From Promicromonospora iranensis (GTDB lineage: Bacteria; Actinomycetota; Actinomycetes; Actinomycetales; Cellulomonadaceae): a stretch of 64,000 bases of DNA. Where the stretch lies: contig NZ_JAJQMN010000002.1 in NCBI RefSeq assembly GCF_028994775.1, positions 496,001 to 560,000 of the forward strand, read 5' to 3'. Shown here in pieces: positions 35,189 through 44,354 of the stretch; position 1 is the first letter of the stretch; every line of letters begins with the position of its first letter. Under the pieces are notes generated by a model. The model made no database searches, was not told where the DNA came from, and saw only the letters and a program-made list of their open reading frames with translations. Position numbers and translations under genes: made by a program.

Positions 35189-37450
35189 TCAGGCGCGGCG
35201 CCGGTTCAGCAGGATCAGGCCGGCGAGCGCGGTCAGTGCAGCGAGTGCGGCGATGACGATGACGCCGACGCCGAGACCGGCCACCGGGAACCCGTCGACG
35301 CTGGTGCGGAGCAGGCCGCTACCGTCGGACACCTGCTCGGTACCGGACGCTACCTCGGTGGTGCCGTCCGCCAGCTTGGCAGAGCCGTCGGCGAGCTGCT
35401 GCGTGCCATCGGCCAGGGTGACGGCGCCACCGGCCAGCTTCTGCGTGCCGTCGTCGAGGGCGCCGGTGCCGTTGACGAGCGTGCGGGTGCCCTTTCGAGC
35501 ATCCTGGAGCCCGTCGCGGACCTTGACGGACCCGTCGGCCAGGCGCTGCGACTTCTCGACCTTAGGAACCACGCGGTCGCGCACCTCGATGATGCCGTCG
35601 ACGAGCTTCCCGGATCCGGTGTGCAGCTGGCTGACGCCGGAGACCAACGCTGGTGTCTGCGACGCCAGCTCGGCGTTGCCCTCGGAGACCTGCGTCGCGC
35701 CGGAGAGCAGCGCGGGAAGGCGACCCTTGAGCGTGCCTGTGCCCTCCGCAAGCGCAGCATTGCCGGAGGCGACGCTCTCGGCACCTGCCGCCAGCTCAGG
35801 CGTCTTGGCCGCGAGATCAGCGTTGCCACCGGCCAGGCGCGCAGCACCCGCCGCAAGCGCAGGTGTCTTGCCCGCCAGTTCGGCGTTGCCGTCAGCGAGG
35901 CGCTCTGCACCCGCGACCAGCGTCGAGCTACCCGCGTACGCCGACCCGACACCCGCCACGTACTGCTGGATTCCGGGAGCGAGCTTGCCGACCCCACCCT
36001 GGAGTGTGGCGCTACCGACCTTGACCTGCTCCGAACCTGCGGCGAGGCGGCCGGCCCCGTCCGAGAGGGTGTCGATGCCCGAGGCGACCTGCTGGGCGCC
36101 AACGGACACCTGTCCGGCCCCCTTGGCCACGGCCGCCGATCCGTTCGCAACGGCCGACGCCCCTGCCGAGAGCGTGCCGAGCTTGGTGCCGAGGCCTGCC
36201 GCGCCGTCCTTCGCCTGACCGGCTCCTGTCGCGACCTGCCCGGCTCCGGCGGCCAGCCCGCCGGCCGACGCCGCGAGTCCCTCGAGCTGCTGCTTGAGGG
36301 CGGGGTCCTCGGTCGCCCCGGCAAGCTCCGTCAACTTCGCCTGAAGAGCCTGGTTTCCGCCCTGCACCTGCTGCGCACCGCCGACGAGTCCGTCGAGCTT
36401 CGTCGCGAGCGTCTGTGCGCCCTCCTGTGCCGCAGCCGCGCCGTCGGCCACGGGCGCCGCGCCTGTCGCCACGCTCTGGGCGCCCGCCGCCGTATCGGCA
36501 GCGCCCTTTGCGAGCGACGGCGCGGCGGCGTCGAGCTGCTGCAGACCGGCGTCGAGCTGGTCGGCGCCTGCGTCGACGGTCGCAGCTCCTGTGGCCAGAG
36601 TGGCGGCACCAGTCTGGAGCGCGCTGGTCCCGTCCAGAATCGTCCTGTTGTTTCCCGCCAGCTGGGACAGTCCGCCGTTCAGCGTCTGGTTGCCGCTGTA
36701 GACGAGCGCGGAGCCGTCGGCGAGCTGCGCAGCAGCATCGTCTGCTAGCGAGGCGCCGGCGGAGATCTCCCCTGCGCCTGCGGCAAGCTGCGCCGCGGCG
36801 TCATCAGCCAGGGCAGCACCCTCGGCCAGGTCACCCGCTCCCGCTGCCAGCTTCTTGGCGCCCGCGTCGAGCGGAGTCACACCGTCGGTGACCTTGACGA
36901 CACCGGCCTGCACCAGCGCCGAGCCACCCGCAAGGCGCTCGGCGCCGTCGGCCAGCGTCGGCGCCTTGGTGTTCAGCGTGCCGAGGCCGTCGTTCAGCTT
37001 CGTCGATCCCGCCGTGAGCAGCAGCGACGCGTCGGCCAGATCGGCCACGTCCTCCGCCGTCTCGGCGGTCCCGTCCGCGATCTTCTTCGACCCGTCGTGC
37101 AGCTTGATCACACCGGCACGCAGCTCGCCGGCACCGGCATCGAGCTGCCCGGCCCCGTCAGCGAGCTTCTCGACACCGGGGACCACATCGTCCTGCACGG
37201 CCGCGTTCAGGTCCGTCGCCCCGGCACCCAGGTCGCCGACACCGGAGACCAGGTCAGCCTGGACGCCGTCGTTCAGCTGGCCCGCGCCGTCGGCCAGGCG
37301 ATCCGCGCCGTCGGCGACCCTTCCCTGGAACAGGAGCATGAGGGCCGTGATTGCGATCGTGCCGGCCAGCAGCACGGCCACGCCCAGAGCCGTCATGATC
37401 GTAGGTCCGCGCCCTGACCTTGGTGTTCGGGATGCGTGCAACTGCGTCAT
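35189..37450 (-). CDS. Membrane-tethered xxxLxxG heptad-repeat protein, 753 aa
   Basis: The protein has a membrane helix near each end (about residues 20-42 and 725-748). The whole 680-residue middle consists of heptads of type xxxLxxG, such as ADGAGQLNDG, LAAGAGDLAEG, QLADGSAKLADG. These repeats are the ones found as a stalk in YhgE/Pip phage-infection proteins and some RND-type transporters, but here no Pip or transporter domain accompanies them. Few charged residues and many Ala/Gly suggest an antiparallel or rod-like fold outside the cell, anchored at both ends by a terminal membrane span plus RRR. The ATG at 37450 has AGAGG before it. It is a single gene. Function unknown. Confidence 0.75.
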   Translation of the reverse strand: MTQLHASRTPRSGRGPTIMTALGVAVLLAGTIAITALMLLFQGRVADGADRLADGAGQLNDGVQADLVSGVGDLGAGATDLNAAVQDDVVPGVEKLADGAGQLDAGAGELRAGVIKLHDGSKKIADGTAETAEDVADLADASLLLTAGSTKLNDGLGTLNTKAPTLADGAERLAGGSALVQAGVVKVTDGVTPLDAGAKKLAAGAGDLAEGAALADDAAAQLAAGAGEISAGASLADDAAAQLADGSALVYSGNQTLNGGLSQLAGNNRTILDGTSALQTGAATLATGAATVDAGADQLDAGLQQLDAAAPSLAKGAADTAAGAQSVATGAAPVADGAAAAQEGAQTLATKLDGLVGGAQQVQGGNQALQAKLTELAGATEDPALKQQLEGLAASAGGLAAGAGQVATGAGQAKDGAAGLGTKLGTLSAGASAVANGSAAVAKGAGQVSVGAQQVASGIDTLSDGAGRLAAGSEQVKVGSATLQGGVGKLAPGIQQYVAGVGSAYAGSSTLVAGAERLADGNAELAGKTPALAAGAARLAGGNADLAAKTPELAAGAESVASGNAALAEGTGTLKGRLPALLSGATQVSEGNAELASQTPALVSGVSQLHTGSGKLVDGIIEVRDRVVPKVEKSQRLADGSVKVRDGLQDARKGTRTLVNGTGALDDGTQKLAGGAVTLADGTQQLADGSAKLADGTTEVASGTEQVSDGSGLLRTSVDGFPVAGLGVGVIVIAALAALTALAGLILLNRRRA

Positions 37451-37674
37451 CGGTTCGCCTCTCGCTCCGCGGGCGTCGCTGCCCCGCGAAAAAGTTGTCC
37501 AACCGGCGCCACTGTCCGCCGGGCCCGCCGCCGTTGGCGAGCACGAAGCCCGTCATCTCGGGCGTCTGCGCTGAAGGTACCGGCGGGAGGTGCCCGGTGG
37601 AACGCTTCTATTGATCACAACTCAGTAAAGCCACGAAGATCACCCGCACTGAGGGTGCCTCCAATAGCCGGGCG

Positions 37675-38829
37675 TCAGCCCAGTCGGGCGTCGACCGCCT
37701 CGGCCGAGAACCGGTGGTCGACGGCGACCCGCGCCAGTCCCACGAGCACGGCGTCGGGCCCCAGCACCGTCGGGCGGATCCGCAGCCGCTCGGTCGATCG
37801 CGGCTGCGCCCCCGCGTACACGCCCGCACGGATCCCGGCGATCATCGTCGAGACCGCCAGCTCACCGGCCACCACGATGTCCGCGGGGTTCAGCACCCCG
37901 ACCACCACGGCCAGCACCCGCCCGATCAGCTCGGCGGCGCGGTCCAGCTCCGCGGTCACGAGCGGGTCACCGCGCTCGGCGAGCGCGCGCAGCTCGGCGA
38001 GCGAGCCGACGTCGGCCCCGGCCGCCCCCAGACGACGCAACAGCGCCGCTCCGCCCGCCTCGGCAGCGAGGCAACCCCGGCGGCCACACCGGCAGACGGC
38101 GTCACCACCCACGTCGACGTGTCCGATGTCGCCCGCGCCGCCGTCGGTGCCCCGATAGGTGCGGCCGTCGATGACGAGTCCCGCCCCGAGGAACTCGGAC
38201 ACCTTGACGAGCACGAACGGCTGCGGCCGGCCGTCCCGCCGCACGCCGAGCTCCGTGAACTCGCCGTACGCCATCGCGTCGGCGTCGTTCTCGAGGTGGA
38301 CCGGCACGTCGAACCGCTCGCGCACCGCCTCGACCACCGGCCACCCGCCCCAGCCCGGCATGACCGGCGGATCGGACAGTCGATGGTCGTGCGGGTCGAC
38401 GGGCCCCGGCACGGACAGCGCCACACCGCCGACGGCGGCCGGCTTGATCCCGGCGTCGGCCAGCAGTGCGTCGAACCCGTCGAGCACCTGCGGCACGACG
38501 ACGTCCGGCCCCGCCGCGAGGTCCACGGCCAGCGGCGTCCGGGCCACCAAGGCCCCGTGCGGGTCGACGAGCGCCAGCTCGCCCGCACCCAGCTCCAGCG
38601 CCGCGACCAGCACCAGCGAGTCGCTCGGGTCGAAGACGAACCGCTCGGAACGCCGTCCCCCGGTCGCACCCGCGTCGCCCGCCGCACGGATGATGCCGGC
38701 CGCCACGAGGGCGTCCATCCGCTGCGCCACGGTGACGCGGGACAGCCCCGTCACCTCCAGCACCTGGATGCGGGTGGTCGCCCGGCCGCTCCGGATGAGC
38801 TGCAGGATCTCGCCCGCGCCTGCTGCCAC
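37675..38829 (-). CDS. ROK family transcriptional repressor
   Basis: A 384-residue ROK regulator: winged helix-turn-helix in residues 1-60 (RIQVLEVTGLSRVTVAQRMDAL), then a sugar-kinase-like ATPase fold with the ROK signature LENDADAMAYGEF and the zinc motif CRCGRRGCLAAEAGG. The kinase phosphate-loop region GALELGAGELALVD differs from active kinases, so it should sense a sugar, not phosphorylate it. It follows the two permease genes with a 25-bp gap on the same strand and probably autoregulates the importer operon. The inducer is likely the imported glycoside. Confidence 0.88.
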   Translation of the reverse strand: MAAGAGEILQLIRSGRATTRIQVLEVTGLSRVTVAQRMDALVAAGIIRAAGDAGATGGRRSERFVFDPSDSLVLVAALELGAGELALVDPHGALVARTPLAVDLAAGPDVVVPQVLDGFDALLADAGIKPAAVGGVALSVPGPVDPHDHRLSDPPVMPGWGGWPVVEAVRERFDVPVHLENDADAMAYGEFTELGVRRDGRPQPFVLVKVSEFLGAGLVIDGRTYRGTDGGAGDIGHVDVGGDAVCRCGRRGCLAAEAGGAALLRRLGAAGADVGSLAELRALAERGDPLVTAELDRAAELIGRVLAVVVGVLNPADIVVAGELAVSTMIAGIRAGVYAGAQPRSTERLRIRPTVLGPDAVLVGLARVAVDHRFSAEAVDARLG

Positions 38830-38854
38830 GTTGTGCCTCAGTCCTTGTCTACCG

Positions 38855-39721
38855 CTAGCCCTTGTCGGCGCCGGCCGTCAGCCCCTCGGTCAGGGCGCGC
38901 TCGGCCACCCCGTACAGAATCACGATCGGGACCGTGAGGAGCACACTGCCCGCCATGAGGACCGTCTTCGACACCTCTTGCCCGTCGGCGAGCCGGGTCA
39001 GCCCGAGCGAGACCGTCCACAGGTCCTGCTTGGCGGACAGGAACAGGAGCGCGAACAGGAACTCGTTCCACGCGATCATGAACGAGAACAGCGCCGTCGA
39101 CATGATGGTCGGCATAGCCAGCGGCACGGTGATGCGGGTGAGGATCTGGAAGCGCGAGGCACCGTCGATCACCGCCGCCTCGTCGATCGACTCCGGGATG
39201 CCGGCCAGGTAGTTGCGCAGCATGTGCACGGAGACCGGCACCGTCAGCGCGACGTACGCGATGACGAGACCCACCAGGGACGACCCGAGCCCCAGCACCT
39301 GGAACCCGACGAACACCGGCACCGCGATGATGATCGTCGGGAACAGGTACACGGCCAGGAACAGCCACGAGATCTGCGAGCGCCCGGCGAACCGCAGACG
39401 CGTCAGGGCGTACGACGCCGGAACCACGAGCGCGACGGTCAGGGCCGACGCCGACACGGCGACGATCGCGGAGTTCCGCATGAACCGCGCGAACCCGTAC
39501 CCGCCGTCCTCCTCCGAGGCCAGCACCTCGCGGTACGTCTCGGTGGTGATCCGGTCCAGCGCGGGCAGCACCCGCAGCGGCTCGCGCAGCAGGTCGTCGA
39601 TGCGGACGAAGCTGAGCGAGAGCATGTAGACGAACGGCACCACGGTCGCCACCACGAGCGCCACGATCACCACGACGCGCAGCACCCGCAGCACGCCGGT
39701 CTGGACGGTCACCGCGCTCAT
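38855..39721 (-). CDS. Carbohydrate ABC permease, MalG type
   Basis: The 288-residue protein has six membrane helices and the EAA loop ESIDEAAVIDGASRFQIL, which docks on the ATPase. The end of the ORF includes FSFMIAWNEFLFALLFLS, typical of MalG/LacG-like permeases. The start at 39721 overlaps the stop of the partner permease (ATGA). An in-frame upstream extension would run through that gene and is not real. No ATPase gene is in the cluster, so a shared MsiK-like ATPase encoded elsewhere must energise the importer, as is common in actinobacteria. Confidence 0.9.
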   Translation of the reverse strand: MSAVTVQTGVLRVLRVVVIVALVVATVVPFVYMLSLSFVRIDDLLREPLRVLPALDRITTETYREVLASEEDGGYGFARFMRNSAIVAVSASALTVALVVPASYALTRLRFAGRSQISWLFLAVYLFPTIIIAVPVFVGFQVLGLGSSLVGLVIAYVALTVPVSVHMLRNYLAGIPESIDEAAVIDGASRFQILTRITVPLAMPTIMSTALFSFMIAWNEFLFALLFLSAKQDLWTVSLGLTRLADGQEVSKTVLMAGSVLLTVPIVILYGVAERALTEGLTAGADKG

Positions 39722-40614
39722 CGCGCCTCCCTCTGCTTCGCCGTCAGGCGCAGGTAGATCGCCAGCGCGACGCCCAGGAACACGGCCATCACCGCGGCGG
39801 TGGCGCTCGCACCCCCGATGTCGCTCGACCCGGTGAGCTGCTCGAACACCCGCACGGACGCCACCTGGGTGCCGGCCGCGCCACCGGTGAGCAGGTAGAC
39901 GTCGTCGAACTCGTTGAACGCCATGACCATGCGGAAGAGCACCAGCAGGGCCACCGTCGGCAGCAGCTGGGGCAGCACCACGAACCAGAACTTCTGCAGC
40001 GGTGTGGCGCCGTCGACCACCGCGGCCTCCTCGATCTCGCGGCTGAGGCCCGTCAGGGCCGCACCGAGGAACATGAACGCGAACGGGAAGTACCGCCAGA
40101 TGTCGTAGGCGATGACGGTCAGGAGCGCCGTGGGCGCCGACGCGAGGAAGTTGACCGGGTGCTCCCAGCCGAGCACCTGTGTGCCGAACGCGTTCACCAC
40201 TCCGTACTGCGGGTTCAGCGCCACCTGCCACACGAAGGTGGTCGCGACGACGGGTGCGACGTACGGAAGCAGCATCACCGCACGCAGCGGCGCCCGGAAC
40301 CGGAACTTGTCCCGGAACGCGAGCGCCGCGACCAGGCCCACGCCGATCGAGCCGACGGTGGTCGCGACCGAGTACTCGACGGTCGTCAGCAGCGCCTGCC
40401 AGAACGCCGGCGCGGTGAGCACGTCGGCGTAGTTGTCGAGGGTCAGCTCGTTGAACAGCCCGTTGCGCGCCACGTCCACGTAGCGCGCGTCCTGGAAGGA
40501 CAGCACGACCGTCCACACGATGGGGACCACGATGATCGCGGCCACCACCAGGACCACCGGCAGGACGAGCGTGATCCCGTCGCGGTTCTCGTGCCGCCGT
40601 AGCTTCGACGCCAT
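39718..40614 (-). CDS. Carbohydrate ABC permease, MalF type
   Basis: The protein of 298 residues has six predicted helices and the EAA loop REIEEAAVVDGATPLQKFWF. A large first periplasmic-type loop is missing, as in most Gram-positive sugar permeases. The ATG at 40614 is preceded by GAGGAGG. It lies between the solute-binding lipoprotein and the second permease; the 101-bp gap from the binding protein contains a hairpin that may reduce readthrough. Together with the partner permease it forms the channel for a sugar or glycoside. Confidence 0.9.
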   Translation of the reverse strand: MASKLRRHENRDGITLVLPVVLVVAAIIVVPIVWTVVLSFQDARYVDVARNGLFNELTLDNYADVLTAPAFWQALLTTVEYSVATTVGSIGVGLVAALAFRDKFRFRAPLRAVMLLPYVAPVVATTFVWQVALNPQYGVVNAFGTQVLGWEHPVNFLASAPTALLTVIAYDIWRYFPFAFMFLGAALTGLSREIEEAAVVDGATPLQKFWFVVLPQLLPTVALLVLFRMVMAFNEFDDVYLLTGGAAGTQVASVRVFEQLTGSSDIGGASATAAVMAVFLGVALAIYLRLTAKQREAR

Positions 40615-40652
40615 CCGGCCTCCTCCTCACTCCGCGCGCTTCTCTGGTGTGG

Positions 40653-40699
40653 GCGCGACCGTTGCGCCTCGGACAGACACGTGGCCGCAACGGTCGCGC
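40653..40699 (-). terminator. Hairpin between binding-protein and permease genes
   Basis: A perfect 14-bp stem (40653-40666 with 40686-40699) spans a 19-base loop. It may attenuate the transcript so that more binding protein than permease is made, a common pattern in sugar importers. Confidence 0.65.
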
Positions 40700-40715
40700 T
40701 GGCGACCGACGAGGG

Positions 40716-42119
40716 TCAGTCGCGGCCCGCGATGTCGGCTACGGCGTCCTGCATGGTCGTCTGCGCCTCGGCCGCGTCCGTACCGCCCGACCCGAGGTCG
40801 GCCGCCGCCTTGGCGAGCGGGAGCTCGCTCGTGATCGGGCCCAGGAGCGCGCCCTGGCCCTGCGGCAGGGCCCAGCGGTCCGCCGAGTCGGGAGCTGCGG
40901 CGAGGGCCTCCGTCACCTCCGTGGGCCAGACGTCGGAGAACGTCTTCTTGGAGTCGACGCCGATCTCCAGGGCTGACCACGCGTCGGTGTACTCGGTGGG
41001 GCTGTCGGCCGTGCCGGTGCGCAGCGGGACCTTGCCCTCGGGCGCCATGGACAGCCAGTCCACGTACGCGTCGGACATCATGTACTCCACGAAATCGGTG
41101 GTCTCCGGGTCGGCGCCGTCGGTGATGCCCCACGACACGAGCTCTACGTAGCCGGCGGCCTCACCGCCCGCCGACGGCCCCTCCACGACCGGGACCACAC
41201 CCGTGTTCTCCGCGAGCCAGCCCGGGTCGGCCGCGCACTCGTCGCAGGACGGCGTGAACTCCTCCCGCAGGCCGGCCATCTCGTCCAGCAGGAACGAGGA
41301 CCAGACGGTCATCGCCGCCTGCCCGGCGAAGTAGGAGGAGCGCGTGGACTCGACGCCCTGCGTGCCGTCGGGCGAGAACTCGCTCGCCAGGTCGGCGTAG
41401 AGCTCGATCGTCTCGGTGCACTCCGGGCTGTCGAGGGTCGCCTCGCCGGCGTCGTCCACGAGCTCGCACCCGTTGCCCTGCGCCAGGAACTCCAGCGTCT
41501 GCTGCGTGAACGGGTCCGCCGCGTCCGTGGCCAGCGTGATCCCGTGCCGGCCCTTGGTCGTGAGCTGCTCGGCCGCCGTGCGCAGGTCGTCATAGGTGGC
41601 AGGCGGCTCCAGGCCGGCCTGCTCGAAGAGGTCGGTGCGGTAGTAGACCAGCATCGGCCACGCGTCGGAGGGCACGGCGAGCAGCTCGTCGCCGTCACTG
41701 GTCAGCTCGAGGGCCGACGGCGTGAACGTGTCCTCCCCGAGCGACTCGACCACCTCGGTCGCAGCGTCACGGTCGAGGTAGCCGTCCCGGTCGAAGGCCC
41801 GGACGAGTCCGGGGCTGATCGCGTTGACGACGTCCGGCATGTCGTCGCCCGAGAGCGCGGCCGCCGACAGGAGCTGGGAGATCTGGTCCTCCTCGACCGG
41901 CACCAGATCCGTCTCGACGCCCGACTCCTCGGACCAGGCAGCCATGGCATCCTCCTGGATCGCCAGGCGTTCGGGCTGGGTCTCGACGGTCCAGACGGTG
42001 ATCATCCCGTCCGACTCGGGTCCGCCACTACCGCAGGCGGCGAGCGTGAGGGCCGCGGCGGCGGCCGTCGAAGCTGCGATCGTCAGGCGGACCGCGTCCG
42101 CCCGGTTGTGCCGGAACAT
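40716..42119 (-). CDS. Extracellular solute-binding lipoprotein (sugar ABC importer)
   Basis: The 467-residue product has a lipoprotein signal peptide with LAAC as lipobox, then a family 1 (MalE-like) binding fold: ITVWTVETQPERLAIQ, DMPDVVNAISPG, DELLAVPSDAWPMLVYYRTDLFEQAG in segments, and YFAGQAAMTVWSSF. Four Cys beyond the lipobox (GNGCEL, SPEC, SCDEC) may form two disulfides. It captures the sugar at the cell surface and delivers it to the permeases encoded downstream. The ATG at 42119 follows GAGGAGA. Divergent from the GH63-like glycosidase gene, with which it shares a 60-bp control region. Confidence 0.9.
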   Translation of the reverse strand: MFRHNRADAVRLTIAASTAAAAALTLAACGSGGPESDGMITVWTVETQPERLAIQEDAMAAWSEESGVETDLVPVEEDQISQLLSAAALSGDDMPDVVNAISPGLVRAFDRDGYLDRDAATEVVESLGEDTFTPSALELTSDGDELLAVPSDAWPMLVYYRTDLFEQAGLEPPATYDDLRTAAEQLTTKGRHGITLATDAADPFTQQTLEFLAQGNGCELVDDAGEATLDSPECTETIELYADLASEFSPDGTQGVESTRSSYFAGQAAMTVWSSFLLDEMAGLREEFTPSCDECAADPGWLAENTGVVPVVEGPSAGGEAAGYVELVSWGITDGADPETTDFVEYMMSDAYVDWLSMAPEGKVPLRTGTADSPTEYTDAWSALEIGVDSKKTFSDVWPTEVTEALAAAPDSADRWALPQGQGALLGPITSELPLAKAAADLGSGGTDAAEAQTTMQDAVADIAGRD

Positions 42120-42179
42120 GGCGTCTCCTCGTCATCGAGCGAGTGGATCTGGCACTTATGTCTAACCTATTGTCGAAAG
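42120..42179. promoter_or_regulatory. Divergent control region of the importer and glycosidase genes
   Basis: The 60 bp between the two start codons must hold both promoters. TGTCTAACCTATTGTCGA (42160-42177) is the only A+T-rich segment; TAACCT in it could be the -10 box of the glycosidase gene, and TGTCNA occurs twice, 12 bp apart. It is the likeliest ROK-operator position, not proved. Confidence 0.35.
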
Positions 42180-43478
42180 GTGCACAAGGACTTGGAGGAA
42201 GACGCCGCCGTCGCCGCCGCACGCGTCCTCGACACGAACTGGACCGGCCGGTACACCGTCCCCGCCACGGGGCTGTACCCGCACCAGTGGAGCTGGGACT
42301 CGGCGTTCATCGCGATCGGCACGCGGCACCGCGAGCCGACTCGTGCGCGGGCGGAGCTTCACACCCTTCTCGACGCCCAGTGGCCTGACGGGCGGGTGCC
42401 GCAGATCGTCTACGACGTCGCACGCGACGACGAGTACGCACCCGGAGCCGACTTCTGGCGGGCTCCCACCTCAGGGCTGGTGCAGCCGCCCGTCCATGCC
42501 TGGGCCGCGTGGCTGGTGCACTGCGCCGACCCGGCGGGCTCCGCACGGGAGGACTTCCTCGCCCGGGTGTACCCGCGGCTGGCGCGCTGGCACGAGTACC
42601 TCCTCGGCCCCCGCGCGGGCGGAGTCGGCCTTCCCGTGGCGAAGCACCCGTGGGAGACCGGCACGGACAACTCACCCCTTTGGGACGTCGCGCTCGCACG
42701 GATACCTCCGGAGGCGCGGACGCCCATCCGCCGTCCGGACCTGCGGCACGCCGGGTCCGGCGAACGCCCCGGCAGCCGCGACTACCGCCGCTACTACCGT
42801 CTTGCCGAGGCCTACCGCGACGCCGGCTGCGCCGACGACGTCCCCATCGGTTTCGCCATGGTCTGCCCCCTGTTCACCACGGCTCTGGCCGTCTCGGAGC
42901 TCGCCCTCGCCAGGATGGCCGACGCGCTGTCCGACGCCGGGGGCGGTGCCGCGCACGAGGCAACCGCGGCGCGCCTGATCACCGCCATGGACGAGCACCT
43001 CTGGGACGAATCGCTCGGGCTCTACGTCGCGCTCGACGACACCACGGGCGCCCAGGTGTCCCGGTCGACCGTGAACGGCCTGGTCCCGCTGCTGCTGGCG
43101 CGAGGCCCCGCAGCCCTGGCGGCGGGCCGGGCCGAGCAGCTGCTGCTGACGCTCACCGGCTCAGGGTTCCTGGGCGGCGGACCGTTCCTACCCAGCACTG
43201 CCCGTGACGATCCGGCCTTCGACCCCGCCCTGTACTGGCGAGGGCCCGCATGGTTCAACACGTCGTGGCTGCTGCTGCGCGCCGTCCGGGCGCTGGGCCG
43301 TGTCGACGTCGCGTCGCGGCTGCTCGAGCAGTTCGCCGTCGCCAGGCCGGAGGGGTTTCCCGAGTACGTGGATCCCGACACCGGAACCGGCCGAGGGACC
43401 CGCCAGTTCTCCTGGACAGCAGCGCTGACGCTGGACGCACTGGTAGCCGACGAGGCGGCGGTGCTCCCCGACTCGTAG
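42180..43478 (+). CDS. GH63-like glycoside hydrolase (glucosylglycerate/mannosylglycerate type)
   Basis: A 432-residue (alpha/alpha)6-barrel enzyme. The sequence LYPHQWSWDSAF, followed by QWPDGRVPQIVYD and PWETGTDNSPLWD, is close to bacterial GH63 enzymes that cleave glucosyl- or mannosylglycerate; GPAWFNTSWLLL and the final EYVDPDTG also fit. Trehalase-like GH15/GH37 activity is an alternative. No signal peptide, so it works on imported glycoside in the cytoplasm. The GTG at 42180 is inferred: no ribosome-binding site precedes it, and TAACCT 12 bases upstream points to a leaderless mRNA. Together with the importer and ROK gene it makes an uptake-and-hydrolysis unit. Confidence 0.78.
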   Translation: MHKDLEEDAAVAAARVLDTNWTGRYTVPATGLYPHQWSWDSAFIAIGTRHREPTRARAELHTLLDAQWPDGRVPQIVYDVARDDEYAPGADFWRAPTSGLVQPPVHAWAAWLVHCADPAGSAREDFLARVYPRLARWHEYLLGPRAGGVGLPVAKHPWETGTDNSPLWDVALARIPPEARTPIRRPDLRHAGSGERPGSRDYRRYYRLAEAYRDAGCADDVPIGFAMVCPLFTTALAVSELALARMADALSDAGGGAAHEATAARLITAMDEHLWDESLGLYVALDDTTGAQVSRSTVNGLVPLLLARGPAALAAGRAEQLLLTLTGSGFLGGGPFLPSTARDDPAFDPALYWRGPAWFNTSWLLLRAVRALGRVDVASRLLEQFAVARPEGFPEYVDPDTGTGRGTRQFSWTAALTLDALVADEAAVLPDS

Positions 43479-43504
43479 TGCCGACCGCACGAGGTCCGGG
43501 CAGC

Positions 43505-43542
43505 AGAAGGCCCCGGATCCCTCTGGGGATCCGGGGCCTTCT
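43505..43542. terminator. Bidirectional terminator
   Basis: A perfect 16-bp stem (43505-43520 with 43527-43542) and six-base loop lies between the converging glycosidase and rplI genes. Confidence 0.88.
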
Positions 43543-43571
43543 CGCGATCAGGCGATCGACCGAGCGCTAGC

Positions 43572-44021
43572 TCAGTCGGCGACGACCTTCACGCCGATCT
43601 TGGCCGACACCTCAGGGTGCAGGCGGATCGACACGGTGTAGTCGCCGGTCGTCTTGATGGACTGACCGATCTCGATCTTGCGCTTGTCGACCGACGGGCC
43701 GCCGGCAGCGACAACCGCACCGGCGATGTCCGCCGTGGTCACCGCACCGAACAGACGGCCACCGGGGCCGGCGTTCGCCGCGACGACGACCGGCTTGGCC
43801 GACAGCGAGTCAGCCAGGGCCTTCGCCTCGTCGAGCGATGCGATCTCGCGGCTCTTACGAGCCTTGCGGATCGCGTTGATGTCGGACTCGGCGCCCTTGG
43901 TCCAGGGCGTCGCCAGCGAACGCGGGATGAGGAAGTTACGGGCGTACCCGTCCTTCACCTCAACCACGTCGCCGGGCTCACCCAGGCCGGTCACCTCGTG
44001 GGTCAGGATCAGCTTTGCCAT
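43572..44021 (-). CDS. rplI: Ribosomal protein bL9
   Basis: Complete bL9 of 149 residues: [22 protein letters not shown] with the N-terminal rRNA-binding domain, [19 protein letters not shown], a long connecting helix and the C-terminal domain ([18 protein letters not shown]). It stabilises the L1 stalk region and spans between ribosomes. Last gene of the rpsF-ssb-rpsR-rplI operon, 17 bp after rpsR. A strong terminator follows. No anomalies. Confidence 0.98.
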   Translation of the reverse strand: MAKLILTHEVTGLGEPGDVVEVKDGYARNFLIPRSLATPWTKGAESDINAIRKARKSREIASLDEAKALADSLSAKPVVVAANAGPGGRLFGAVTTADIAGAVVAAGGPSVDKRKIEIGQSIKTTGDYTVSIRLHPEVSAKIGVKVVAD

Positions 44022-44038
44022 TGTTCTCGATCCCTTCC

Positions 44039-44275
44039 TCAGCGAGCCGTGGACGTGTACGGCAGCAGGGCCATCTCGCGGGCGTTCTTCACGGCCTTCG
44101 CGATCTGACGCTGCTCCTGCACGGAGACACCGGTGACGCGACGCGCACGGATCTTTCCACGGTCGGAGATGAACTTGCGCAGCAGCGCCGTGTCCTTGTA
44201 GTCGATGTTGTGGATCTTCGCCGACTTCAGCGGGTTGATCTTCTTCTTGGGCTTGCGCACCACAGGCTTTGCCAT
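44039..44275 (-). CDS. rpsR: Ribosomal protein bS18
   Basis: Complete bS18 of 78 residues with the usual core [19 protein letters not shown] and [20 protein letters not shown]. The N-terminus is [16 protein letters not shown] and lacks the CxxC zinc pair present in one actinobacterial S18 type, so this is the zinc-independent form. It binds 16S rRNA with bS6. A zinc-containing second copy may exist elsewhere in the genome. Lies 79 bp downstream of ssb. Confidence 0.98.
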   Translation of the reverse strand: MAKPVVRKPKKKINPLKSAKIHNIDYKDTALLRKFISDRGKIRARRVTGVSVQEQRQIAKAVKNAREMALLPYTSTAR

Positions 44276-44354
44276 GGTGTTGCTCCTTTGTCAGGTGCTG
44301 CTCACCCGGCCTGGCGGGCCGTGCGAGCAAAAAAGATGAACGGGGGGATGCCGG

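Noticed and set aside
37254-37556. A 100-codon frame at the start of the heptad-protein gene
   Set aside because: It overlaps the heptad gene in another frame and turns into Arg/Gly-rich shadow sequence; its first 30 codons lie in the leader without a ribosome-binding site.
38838-38868. Possible ROK operator CTTGTCTACC...TTGTCGG
   Set aside because: It overlaps the permease stop codon within a 25-bp gap of the same operon and is not palindromic, so an operator there is unlikely.
43563-43582. A tRNA-like stretch GAGCGCTAGCTCAGTCGG
   Set aside because: It resembles a tRNA D-arm by chance, but it spans the rplI stop codon and there is no acceptor stem, anticodon arm or TTCGAATC loop around it.
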